Shown here: piece by piece, positions 1 to 6,232 of the stretch
Numbering within the stretch: position 1 is the first letter of the stretch
Layout of the letters: every line of letters starts with the position of its first letter
Assembly: GCA_038258415.1 (NCBI GenBank)
Contig: JBBSPY010000184.1
Span: forward strand, 1 to 6,580
DNA: 6,580 nucleotides
Source of the DNA: Schlegelella_A sp038258415
Lineage (GTDB): Bacteria > Pseudomonadota > Gammaproteobacteria > Burkholderiales > Burkholderiaceae_C
Reading direction: 5' to 3'
The notes under the pieces: model-generated
Told to the model about the DNA's origin: nothing
Databases searched by the model: none
The model's input: the letters and a program-made list of their open reading frames with translations, nothing else
Translations under genes and position numbers: made by a program

Positions 1-1412
1 CCGCCCGGATACCCCATCGGCTCGCCGCACGTGATCCCGTAGGTATCCCCCGGCTTGAGCACGCCGGCCTCGACGAGCAGCTTCTCGGCGTGCTGCAGCG
101 CCGTGTCGCGGTCGTCGAAGTTGGGCATCAGCATCGGCGTGACGTTGCGGTACATCGCCATGCGGCGCTGACTGCGGATCTGCGACGTGAGGCCGAAGAT
201 CGGCACGTGGATGCGCTGCCGGCTCATCCACAGCGCCGTCGAGCCCGACTCGGTGAGCGCGAGGATCGCCTTGCAGCCGAGGTGGTGCGCCGTGAAGAGC
301 GCCGCCATCGCGATCGACTGGTCGATGCGGCCGAAGGTCTTGTTGGTGAAGCCGGCGTCGAGCGAGATCTCCTCGGCGCGCTCGGCCTCGACGCAGATCG
401 ACGCCATCATCGCCACCGTCTCGACCGGGTACTTGCCGGCCGCGGTTTCTGCCGAAAGCATGACCGCGTCGGTGCCGTCGAGCACGGCGTTCGCCACGTC
501 GCTCACCTCGGCGCGCGTCGGCACCGGGTTGACGATCATCGACTCCATCATCTGCGTCGCGGTGATGGTGAGCTTGTCCATCTCGCGGGCGAGCCGGATC
601 ATGCGTTTCTGAAGCGCCGGCACGGCCGCGTTGCCGACCTCGACGGCAAGGTCGCCGCGCGCCACCATGATCCCGTCGCTCGCCTTCAGGATCGCCTCGA
701 GGGCCGGGATCGCCTCGCTGCGCTCGATCTTGGCGATCAGCAGCGTCTTGTGACGCAGCGGCTCGCCGGCGACGTTGGCGAGCTGGCGCGCCATCTCCAT
801 GTCGGTCGCGCTCTTCGGAAAACTCACCGCGAGGTATTCGCACTGGAACGCCATCGCGGTCTTGATGTCCTCCATGTCCTTGCCGGTCAGCGCGGGCGCG
901 GTGAGGCCGCCGCCGGCCTTGTTGATGCCCTTGTTGTTCGACAACTCGCCGCCGATGACGACCGTGGTGTGAACCGCCTCGCCCACGATCTTCTCGATCG
1001 TGAGCTGGATCAGCCCGTCGTTGAGGAGCAGCGTGTCGCCGGGGCGCACATCGCGTGGCAGCTCCTTGTAGTCGAGACCCACTCGCGAGGCGTCGCCGGG
1101 CATCGTCATCTGCGCGTCGAGCACGAACGGGGCGCCGGCTTCGAGCTGCGCGCGCCCGCCCTCGAACTTGCCGACGCGGATCTTCGGCCCCTGCAGGTCG
1201 GCCATGATGGCCACTTCCTTGCCGACCTTCTTCGCCACCTCGCGGATCACCGTGGCGCGGTCGATGTGGTCCTGGCTGGAGCCGTGCGAGAAGTTGAAGC
1301 GCACGACGTCGACGCCGGCGCGCAGCATCTTCTCGAGCACCTCCGGCGTGCTCGACGCCGGCCCGAGGGTCGCGACGATCTTGGTGGCGCGCCTTCCGGC
1401 AGCGTCGTTCAT
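1..1412 (-). CDS. pyk: Pyruvate kinase, C-terminus cut by window edge
   Basis: Pyruvate kinase makes pyruvate and ATP from phosphoenolpyruvate and ADP in the cytoplasm, the last step of glycolysis. The frame reads leftward from ATG at 1412 and is still open at base 1 after 470 codons. Visible landmarks are TKIVATLGPASS (10-21), the substrate-loop RFNFSHG (38-44), ADLQGPKIRVG (71-81), the catalytic-lysine segment LIAKIERSEA (225-234), the metal/PEP site GIMVARGDLAVEVG (247-260), ITATQMMESMI (283-293) and DAVMLSAETAAGKYPVETV (315-333). The last visible residues match the GEPMG-PGG segment near the C-terminus of the family, so only about ten residues are missing. It lies directly behind pgk with an ATGA overlap and has no Shine-Dalgarno of its own, which fits translational coupling. 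No key residue appears lost. The identification is secure; the isozyme type and effector are not determined. Confidence 0.97.
   Translation of the reverse strand, partial: MNDAAGRRATKIVATLGPASSTPEVLEKMLRAGVDVVRFNFSHGSSQDHIDRATVIREVAKKVGKEVAIMADLQGPKIRVGKFEGGRAQLEAGAPFVLDAQMTMPGDASRVGLDYKELPRDVRPGDTLLLNDGLIQLTIEKIVGEAVHTTVVIGGELSNNKGINKAGGGLTAPALTGKDMEDIKTAMAFQCEYLAVSFPKSATDMEMARQLANVAGEPLRHKTLLIAKIERSEAIPALEAILKASDGIMVARGDLAVEVGNAAVPALQKRMIRLAREMDKLTITATQMMESMIVNPVPTRAEVSDVANAVLDGTDAVMLSAETAAGKYPVETVAMMASICVEAERAEEISLDAGFTNKTFGRIDQSIAMAALFTAHHLGCKAILALTESGSTALWMSRQRIHVPIFGLTSQIRSQRRMAMYRNVTPMLMPNFDDRDTALQHAEKLLVEAGVLKPGDTYGITCGEPMGYPG
1409..1412 (-). other. ATGA stop/start overlap of pgk and pyk
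   Basis: Read on the minus strand, the four bases give ATGA: ATG opens pyk and TGA closes pgk. The sequence just upstream of this ATG has no purine-rich ribosome binding site. Initiation of pyk probably depends on ribosomes finishing pgk, which would hold the two enzymes in a fixed ratio. The overlap is seen directly; the coupling is inferred. Confidence 0.9.
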
Positions 1413-2626
1413 CGCGAGGTCGCCGCTGCGCGCTGTTCGAGGACGGCGACCGCCGGCAGCGTCTTGCCCTCGAGCATCTCCAGGAAGGCGCCACCGCCGG
1501 TGGAGATATAGCTCACGTTGTCGGCGATGCCGTACTTCGCGATCGCCGCGAGCGTGTCGCCACCGCCGGCGATCGAGTACGCCTCGGAGTCGGCGATGGC
1601 GCGGGCGACGGTCTCGGTGCCGTGCGCGAACGCATCGAACTCGAAGACGCCGACCGGGCCGTTCCAGACGATGGTGCCGGCGTCGCGCAGCAGGGAGGCG
1701 AACGTGTCGGCGGTCTTCGGGCCGAGGTCCAGGATCATTTCGTCGGGCTGCACGTCGCGGGCCGCCTTGACGGTCGCCTTCGCATCGGCGGCAAACGCGG
1801 TCGCGACGACGACGTCTTCCGGAATCGGCACTTCGGCACCACGTGCCCGCATCGCCTCGATCACCGCCTTCGCCTCGCCCACGAGCGCTGGCTCGGCGAG
1901 GCTCTTGCCGATGGGCAGGCCGGCGGCGAGCAGGAAGGTGTTGGCGATGCCGCCGCCGACGACCAGCCGGTCGACCCTGGCGGCGAGGCTTTGCAGGATG
2001 GTGAGCTTGGTCGACACCTTCGAGCCGCCGACGATCGCCACCAGCGGCCGCGCCGGCGCGGCGAGCGCGCGTTCCAGTGCGTCGACCTCGGCGGCGAGCA
2101 GCGGCCCCGCGACCGCGACCGGCGCGTACTCGGCAATGCCGTGCGTCGACGCCTCGGCGCGGTGCGCGGTGCCGAACGCGTCGTTGACGTAGACGTCGCA
2201 CAGGCGCGCCATCCGCTGTGCCAGCGGCGCGTGATTCAGCTTCTCGCCGACGTTGATCCGGCAATTCTCGAGCAGCACGACCTGGCCCGGTTCCACCTCC
2301 ACGCCGTCGAGCCAGTCGGCGACCACGGGCACCGGGCGACCGAGCAATGCCGACATGCGCTCGGCGACGGGTGCGAGCGAATGCTCCGGCTTCATCGCGC
2401 CCTCTTCCGGCCGGCCGAGGTGCGAGGTCACCATCACCGCGGCGCCGGCCGCGAGCGCCTGCTCGATGCAAGGCAGCGAAGCGCGGATGCGCGTGTCTTC
2501 GGTGATCCGGCCGCGACCCTCGGCGGAATGGTCCTGCGGAACGTTGAGGTCGGCGCGGATGAGGACGCGCTTGCCGGCGAGCGATCCGTTTCGGACCAGG
2601 TCGGTGAAGCGCAGGAAGGTGCTCAT
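1409..2626 (-). CDS. pgk: Phosphoglycerate kinase
   Basis: Phosphoglycerate kinase transfers phosphate from 1,3-bisphosphoglycerate to ADP in the cytoplasm. The 405-residue product has normal bacterial length and all the signature segments: RADLNVP (24-30), DTRIRASLP (44-52), SHLGRP (69-74), LLENCR (118-123), VNDAFGTAHRAEAS (147-160), the nucleotide-site loop GGSKVSTK (200-207), WNGPVGVFE (321-329) and AGGGDT (353-358). Substrate-binding positions D26, N28, R46, H69, R72, R123 and R156 are present. LLENCR instead of LLENVR is what I recall from betaproteobacterial enzymes. The ATG at 2626 is the only usual start before an in-frame TAG at 2663-2665 (minus strand), although no clear Shine-Dalgarno precedes it. 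The stop overlaps the pyk start. In many betaproteobacteria pgk is followed by pyk and then a fructose-bisphosphate aldolase gene, which would lie beyond base 1 (inference). Confidence 0.98.
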   Translation of the reverse strand: MSTFLRFTDLVRNGSLAGKRVLIRADLNVPQDHSAEGRGRITEDTRIRASLPCIEQALAAGAAVMVTSHLGRPEEGAMKPEHSLAPVAERMSALLGRPVPVVADWLDGVEVEPGQVVLLENCRINVGEKLNHAPLAQRMARLCDVYVNDAFGTAHRAEASTHGIAEYAPVAVAGPLLAAEVDALERALAAPARPLVAIVGGSKVSTKLTILQSLAARVDRLVVGGGIANTFLLAAGLPIGKSLAEPALVGEAKAVIEAMRARGAEVPIPEDVVVATAFAADAKATVKAARDVQPDEMILDLGPKTADTFASLLRDAGTIVWNGPVGVFEFDAFAHGTETVARAIADSEAYSIAGGGDTLAAIAKYGIADNVSYISTGGGAFLEMLEGKTLPAVAVLEQRAAATSR

Positions 2627-2650
2627 CCGGTGGGGTGCTGGGCGAGTGGC

Positions 2651-2662
2651 AATCGGCCGATT
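2651..2662. repeat. Perfect 12-base palindrome AATCGGCCGATT
   Basis: AATCGGCCGATT equals its own reverse complement over all twelve bases. It overlaps the possible -10 box of pgk and would cover the expected transcription start. Such a position suits an operator for a dimeric repressor. No matching regulator can be named, and in GC-rich DNA a palindrome of this length can arise by chance. Confidence 0.5.
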
Positions 2663-2665
2663 CTA
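2660..2665 (-). promoter_or_regulatory. pgk: Possible -10 box for pgk (TAGAAT)
   Basis: On the minus strand the hexamer TAGAAT matches the sigma-70 consensus TATAAT at five of six positions. It lies 33 bases ahead of the pgk ATG and would give a leader of roughly 25-30 bases. No good -35 hexamer sits 16-18 bases upstream, where the sequence is close to GCGGTC, so this would be a weak or activator-dependent promoter. Confidence 0.35.
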
Positions 2666-2694
2666 GGAGCGGGGTGCTTCACGACCGCGGCCGG

Positions 2695-2715
2695 TTCACC
2701 CCGTCAGGGCGTGAA
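2695..2715. repeat. Inverted repeat TTCACCCC / GGGCGTGAA in the intergenic region
   Basis: TTCACCCC (2695-2702) can pair with GGG-C-GTGAA (2707-2715) around a GTCA loop, with C2710 bulged. That makes an eight-pair stem. It lies 45-65 bases ahead of the VIT/vWA start codon. A further TTCAC copy occurs at 2678-2682, 17 bases before the first arm. No T-run follows, so it does not resemble an intrinsic terminator. It could be an operator or a leader hairpin. Confidence 0.45.
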
Positions 2716-2747
2716 GAACGTGTCAACCAGCGTCACCGCATCGCATC

Positions 2748-2752
2748 AGGAG
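2748..2752 (+). promoter_or_regulatory. Ribosome binding site AGGAG of the VIT/vWA gene
   Basis: AGGAG lies seven bases ahead of the ATG at 2760, close to ideal spacing. It fixes the start directly before a signal peptide. It contrasts with pgk, pyk and the lipoprotein gene, none of which shows a clear Shine-Dalgarno. Confidence 0.8.
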
Positions 2753-2759
2753 CGTTTCC

Positions 2760-5700
2760 ATGTCGACCCCATCCGCCTTTCGTTCGGCGATCCGCCTCGC
2801 CTCACGTGGCGCCTCCCGCCACGCCGTTCGCATCGCCGTGGCGCTGCTGGTCGCGCCGGTGATCGGGAGCGTCCACGCGCAGGGCGCAGGCAGCCGTGTC
2901 GACGCCGTCGCCGCCCCGGCCTGGCGCGCGCCGGTGCTCGTCGTCGCCGGCGCGGCGGAGCCGGTGCGGCTGCAGGCGCTGAAGATCGAGACCGACGTCG
3001 CGGCCGGCGTCGCCGAGACCCGGGTCGAGATGACCTTCTTCAACCCGAACTCGCGCACGCTCGAAGGCAAGCTCTCGTTTCCGCTCGGCGCCGCCCAGGC
3101 CGTGACCGGCTTCGCCCTCGACGTGAACGGCGCGCTGCGCGAGGCGGTGCCCGTTGCGAAGGCGCGCGCCGAGCAGGTGTTCGAGGACATCACGCGCCAG
3201 CGCGTCGACCCCGGGCTGCTGCAGCACACGCAGGGCAACCAGTACGAGCTGCGCATCTATCCACTCGAGCCCGGAAAAACGCGCACAGTGATGATCCGGC
3301 TGAGCGAGCCTGCAGGCCCCCGGTTCGTGGTTCCACTGGCCTACGCCGCGTCGGTGTCCAGGCTCGACGTCGCGCTGCGCTTCCCGGTGGCCGTGGAGCC
3401 GCCGGCGCTCGAAGGCGGCGCTTCCATCGGGCTCGGCTTCGTTGCCGACCCGCGCGGCGGCTTCGTCGCCCGCACCTCGCGGGCCGATGCCGTGCTGCCG
3501 GCCAGCCCGATCGTGGTGCGGAGCAGGCCCACGACGAGCCCGACGATCACCACGGAGACTCGCGGCGACGACAACTGGTTCTCGGCCTCGATTCCGGTCG
3601 GCGACGGCCGCTCGCAGCCGAGGTCGCTGCCACGGCGTGTGCAGATCGTGTGGGATCAGTCGGCGTCGGGCGCCGATCGCGCCATCGAGCGCGAGCTGGC
3701 GTTGCTCGACGCCTACTTCCGGCGCGCCGGAACGATCGACGTGTCACTCGTCCGGGTCTCCGACTCGGTCGCCCCGGCCGAGCACTACGTGGTGCGCGGT
3801 GGCGACTGGTCGGCGCTGCGCAGGAGTCTGCAGGCGACGGTGTACGACGGCGCGAGCCGGCTCGGCGCCGTCGTGCACGATGGCGTGTCGAGCGAGGCGA
3901 TCTGGTTCAGCGACGGACTCTCGACCTGGGGAGCACTTTGGAAGCCGGCGTTTGCCGTCCCGGTGTACGCCGTCTCGAGCTCGCCGAAGGGCGACCCGCG
4001 GACGCTCGCAACCCTCGCCGATGGCAGCGGTGGGCGCGTCGTCGACCTGCTGTCGAGCAGCGACGCCGAAGCGCGGCGCGCGCTGCTCGAACGCGAGGCC
4101 AGGGTCATGGACATCACCGCCAGGGGCGCCCGCGACATGGTGCTCGACGCCCACGTGCCGACGCTCGGACGTGTCGCCATCGCCGGTGCGTTCACCGCGG
4201 AGCACGCCGTGTTGACGCTGCACCTGCGCGCCGCCGACGGCACGCGATCCGTCCGCACGGTCCGCGTCGCCCGCGGTCAGAACCCGGCCGGCCTCGCCGC
4301 AACGCAATGGGCACGTTTGACGCTCGCGTCGCTGCCGAGCGGCGGCGATGCCGAACGCGCTGCCGAGCTGGGCCAGCGCTTCCGGATCGCCGGGCCTGCG
4401 ACGTCGCTGGTCGTGCTGGAGCGCGTCGAGGACTACGCGCGCCACGGCATCGAGCCGCCCGCCGAGCTGGCCGGCGCCTACGCTCGCCTCGCGGCGACCG
4501 CGAAGGTGGCCCGCGAGCGGAGCGAGGCGCAGCGCCTCGAAGGTGTCGTGCGACGCTTCGGGTCGAAGGTGGCGTGGTGGGAGCGGTCGTTCCCGAAGGA
4601 CCAGCCGAAGCGCGCCGAGCAGCAGATCGCGGCGCCGAGAGGCGGGCTCGGCGGTCTCGTCGCCGGCGCCGACAACGCGTTGCGGCAGCGCGCCGCGCCT
4701 TCCGAGCGCGAGTCCGCCGCGACAAGCGACCTGGCGCGGCCGGCGTCGCCACCATCGGCGGCACCGATGGCGACGGTCGCCGCACCGCTCGACGAGCGAC
4801 GTGCCGACGCGGCCAAGACAGGCGACCGTCCCGGACGCAAGGCCGCCGACCGCGACGGCGGCAGCGACCGCGAACCGCTCGACATCGCGATCGCGCTCAA
4901 GCCGGCATCGGCCGACGCGGCGTGGCTGAAGCGCCTCGAACGCAGCGCCGACGCCGCGTCCCGCCTGGCGGTCTACCTGGACGAGCGCCGCGCCAACGCC
5001 CGCAGCGTCGGCTTCTTCCTCGAGGCCGCCGACTGGTTCCTGGCCAGGGGCGATGCGCCGAGTCGGGTGATCGGCCTGCGCGCCCTCTCGAATCTCGCCG
5101 AGATGGACCTGCACAACCGCCAGGTGCTGCGCCTGCTCGGCTACCGGCTCGGCCAGGCGGGCGAACCGGCGCTGGCCGTCGCGACCTTCGAGCACGTGCT
5201 GGAGCTGGCGCCGTGGGAGCCGCAGTCGCACCGCGACCTCGGCCTGGCACTGGCCTCTGCCGGCCAGTCGCAGCGCGCCGTTGATGCTCTATATGGCGTC
5301 GTGACCGGAGCCTGGGACGGCCGCTTCCCCGACATCGACCTGATCGCGCTCGGCGAGCTCAATGCGGTCGTCGCGTCCGCGGCCCGCGACGGCACGCCGC
5401 TCGACACGTCGGGCATCGACCGCCGGCTCCTGCGCAACCTGACCCTCGACCTTCGCGTGGTGCTGGCATGGGACGCCGACGCCACCGACGTCGACCTGCA
5501 CGTGATCGACCCCAACGGAGAGGAAGTCTTCTACGGCCATGTGCAGTCGTACCAGGGCGGCCGCATCTCGCGCGACGCGACCGGCGGCTACGGTCCGGAG
5601 GAGTTCGCGCTGCGCGTCGCGAAGCCCGGCCGCTATCGCATCGAGGCGAACTTCTACGGCCACCGCCAGCAGGTGCTGACGACAAGCACCGGGCTCATGC

Positions 5701-5831
5701 TCTGGCTGTCGAGCGGCTTCGGCACCGCAGACCAGCACGACCAGCGGACGACGCTGCGGCTGAAGAGCCAGAGCGGCCAGCGCGTGGTGGTCGGCGAGTT
5801 CGAGGTGAAGGGAGCCGGCGGTCGACTCTGA
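2760..5831 (+). CDS. Exported VIT / vWA-like / TPR / DUF2135 multidomain protein
   Basis: The cellular role is unknown; the architecture suggests an exported adhesion or scaffold protein acting in the periplasm or at the surface. The 1023-residue product starts with a long Arg-rich n-region, a hydrophobic stretch (24-36) and a VHA cleavage site after A40. Residues 55-185 form a VIT domain, with TFFNPNSRTLEGKLSFPLG (92-110) and EDITRQRVDPGLLQ (142-155). Residues 293-450 form a vWA-like fold carrying MIDAS residues D299, S301 and S303, a YDGAS segment with S366 where threonine is usual, and the FSDG aspartate D385. An Ala/Arg/Pro/Asp-rich linker (about 610-710) precedes TPR-like helices (about 735-850). 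Residues 895-1015 resemble YfaP/DUF2135, with AWDADATDVDLHV (903-915) and GGYGPEEFALR (942-952). There is no C-terminal membrane anchor or sorting signal, and no cysteine anywhere. The gene diverges from pgk and converges on the lipoprotein gene four bases away. Domain names rest on recognised motifs, not on a search. Confidence 0.9.
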   Translation: MSTPSAFRSAIRLASRGASRHAVRIAVALLVAPVIGSVHAQGAGSRVDAVAAPAWRAPVLVVAGAAEPVRLQALKIETDVAAGVAETRVEMTFFNPNSRTLEGKLSFPLGAAQAVTGFALDVNGALREAVPVAKARAEQVFEDITRQRVDPGLLQHTQGNQYELRIYPLEPGKTRTVMIRLSEPAGPRFVVPLAYAASVSRLDVALRFPVAVEPPALEGGASIGLGFVADPRGGFVARTSRADAVLPASPIVVRSRPTTSPTITTETRGDDNWFSASIPVGDGRSQPRSLPRRVQIVWDQSASGADRAIERELALLDAYFRRAGTIDVSLVRVSDSVAPAEHYVVRGGDWSALRRSLQATVYDGASRLGAVVHDGVSSEAIWFSDGLSTWGALWKPAFAVPVYAVSSSPKGDPRTLATLADGSGGRVVDLLSSSDAEARRALLEREARVMDITARGARDMVLDAHVPTLGRVAIAGAFTAEHAVLTLHLRAADGTRSVRTVRVARGQNPAGLAATQWARLTLASLPSGGDAERAAELGQRFRIAGPATSLVVLERVEDYARHGIEPPAELAGAYARLAATAKVARERSEAQRLEGVVRRFGSKVAWWERSFPKDQPKRAEQQIAAPRGGLGGLVAGADNALRQRAAPSERESAATSDLARPASPPSAAPMATVAAPLDERRADAAKTGDRPGRKAADRDGGSDREPLDIAIALKPASADAAWLKRLERSADAASRLAVYLDERRANARSVGFFLEAADWFLARGDAPSRVIGLRALSNLAEMDLHNRQVLRLLGYRLGQAGEPALAVATFEHVLELAPWEPQSHRDLGLALASAGQSQRAVDALYGVVTGAWDGRFPDIDLIALGELNAVVASAARDGTPLDTSGIDRRLLRNLTLDLRVVLAWDADATDVDLHVIDPNGEEVFYGHVQSYQGGRISRDATGGYGPEEFALRVAKPGRYRIEANFYGHRQQVLTTSTGLMLWLSSGFGTADQHDQRTTLRLKSQSGQRVVVGEFEVKGAGGRL
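4587..4889 (+). other. Low-complexity linker inside the VIT/vWA protein
   Basis: Residues about 610-710 are dominated by Ala, Arg, Pro, Asp and Ser, for example ARPASPPSAAPMATVAAP, with few hydrophobic core residues. The segment separates the VIT/vWA half from the TPR/DUF2135 half and is probably disordered. It would let the two halves move independently (inference). Confidence 0.65.
5280..5294 (+). other. Run of five A/T-ending codons
   Basis: Codons 841-845 are GTT GAT GCT CTA TAT. Nearly every other codon in this gene ends in G or C. The run lies between the TPR-like helices and the C-terminal DUF2135-like domain. It may slow translation at a domain boundary, or be a small relic of mutation or recombination. 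Confidence 0.7.
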
Positions 5832-5835
5832 CGGA

Positions 5836-6171
5836 TCAGTGCGGCGGCGCGGCAGGCTTGGCGTCGGCCACCTTGGCCGGCATGACCGGCGCCGCCGACT
5901 GGGCCGCGAGAACCGGCTCGACCGGCTCGATCTTGTTCTCGCGCATGTAGTCGTTCATCTCGCGCCAGCCGGCGTAGACCGCCGCCCGATCGGACTTCTT
6001 GTAGACCACGTAGCAGTCCTCGATGGCGCGACCGGCGTGGCGGCAGGCCCCGCCGACCGCCTTGCCGTCGGCATCGCGCTTGGCCGTCGCCTGCTCGGCC
6101 GATTCGATGCCGAGGGCGTCGCAGCCGGCGAGGGCGGCGGCGACGGCGAGCAGGAGCGCGACACGGATCAT
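5836..6171 (-). CDS. Small lipoprotein of unknown function
   Basis: The 111-residue product has a short hydrophobic signal and a lipobox LAGC (14-17), so C17 should be lipidated after export. The residue after it is D18, which in E. coli keeps lipoproteins in the inner membrane; whether that rule holds here is inferred. The mature part has two further cysteines, C43 and C53, in ACRHAGRAIEDCYVV (42-56), then AGWREMNDYMRENKIE (67-82) and an Ala/Pro/Lys-rich tail. I recall similar small lipoproteins from betaproteobacteria but cannot give a name or function. The ATG at 6171 was chosen because it puts the signal peptide at the N-terminus. A longer frame reaching 6330 only adds an Arg-rich stretch overlapping the protease gene. 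No clear Shine-Dalgarno is visible. It lies 61 bases behind the M48 protease gene on the same strand, so co-transcription is possible. Confidence 0.85.
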   Translation of the reverse strand: MIRVALLLAVAAALAGCDALGIESAEQATAKRDADGKAVGGACRHAGRAIEDCYVVYKKSDRAAVYAGWREMNDYMRENKIEPVEPVLAAQSAAPVMPAKVADAKPAAPPH

Positions 6172-6232
6172 GGCGGGGATATCGGCCCGCCGGCGCCGCG
6201 ACTTGAGGACCGGCCGCGGGAACCGCGCGAGC
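6172..6232 (-). other. 61-base gap between the M48 protease and lipoprotein genes
   Basis: The gap is GC-rich. I see no T-run that would mark an intrinsic terminator, no recognisable sigma-70 promoter and no Shine-Dalgarno ahead of the lipoprotein ATG. The two genes are therefore probably read on one transcript, but this is weak negative evidence. Confidence 0.4.

Larger units (their letters stand above)
2627..2759. promoter_or_regulatory. Divergent control region between pgk and the VIT/vWA gene
   Basis: These 133 bases separate two genes that point away from each other, so both promoters should lie here. The region is visibly less GC-rich than the flanking genes and contains a -10-like box for pgk, a perfect palindrome, three TTCAC-type pentamers and a Shine-Dalgarno for the rightward gene. 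I found no convincing -35/-10 pair for the rightward gene. That regulation is shared is only an inference from the layout. Confidence 0.7.

Noticed and set aside
90..1511. 473-codon open frame on the plus strand
   Set aside because: It lies antisense to pyk and the end of pgk, both unmistakable. Its product is an Arg/His/Asp-rich string with no domain, as expected for a shadow frame in GC-rich DNA.
2721..2726. Perfect TTGACA on the minus strand as a -35 box for pgk
   Set aside because: At 16-18 bases downstream the sequence is CGGGG-rich, with no -10-like hexamer, and the TAGAAT box is much too far away. Probably chance.
3744..5231. 495-codon open frame on the minus strand
   Set aside because: It is opposite the VIT/vWA gene, whose frame shows a signal peptide and several domain motifs. 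The reverse product has only Arg/Ala/Gly/Val-rich sequence typical of a complement frame.
1622..5284. 1220-codon open frame on the plus strand, the longest in the window
   Set aside because: It runs antisense through pgk, across the intergenic region, then out of frame through the VIT/vWA gene. The product becomes an Arg/Ala/Gly-rich low-complexity string. No domain or start signal supports it.
5865..5879. Hairpin CGGCC-ACCTT-GGCCG near the convergent gene ends
   Set aside because: The stem is only five pairs, lies inside the lipoprotein coding region and has no T-run on either strand, so it is not a credible intrinsic terminator.
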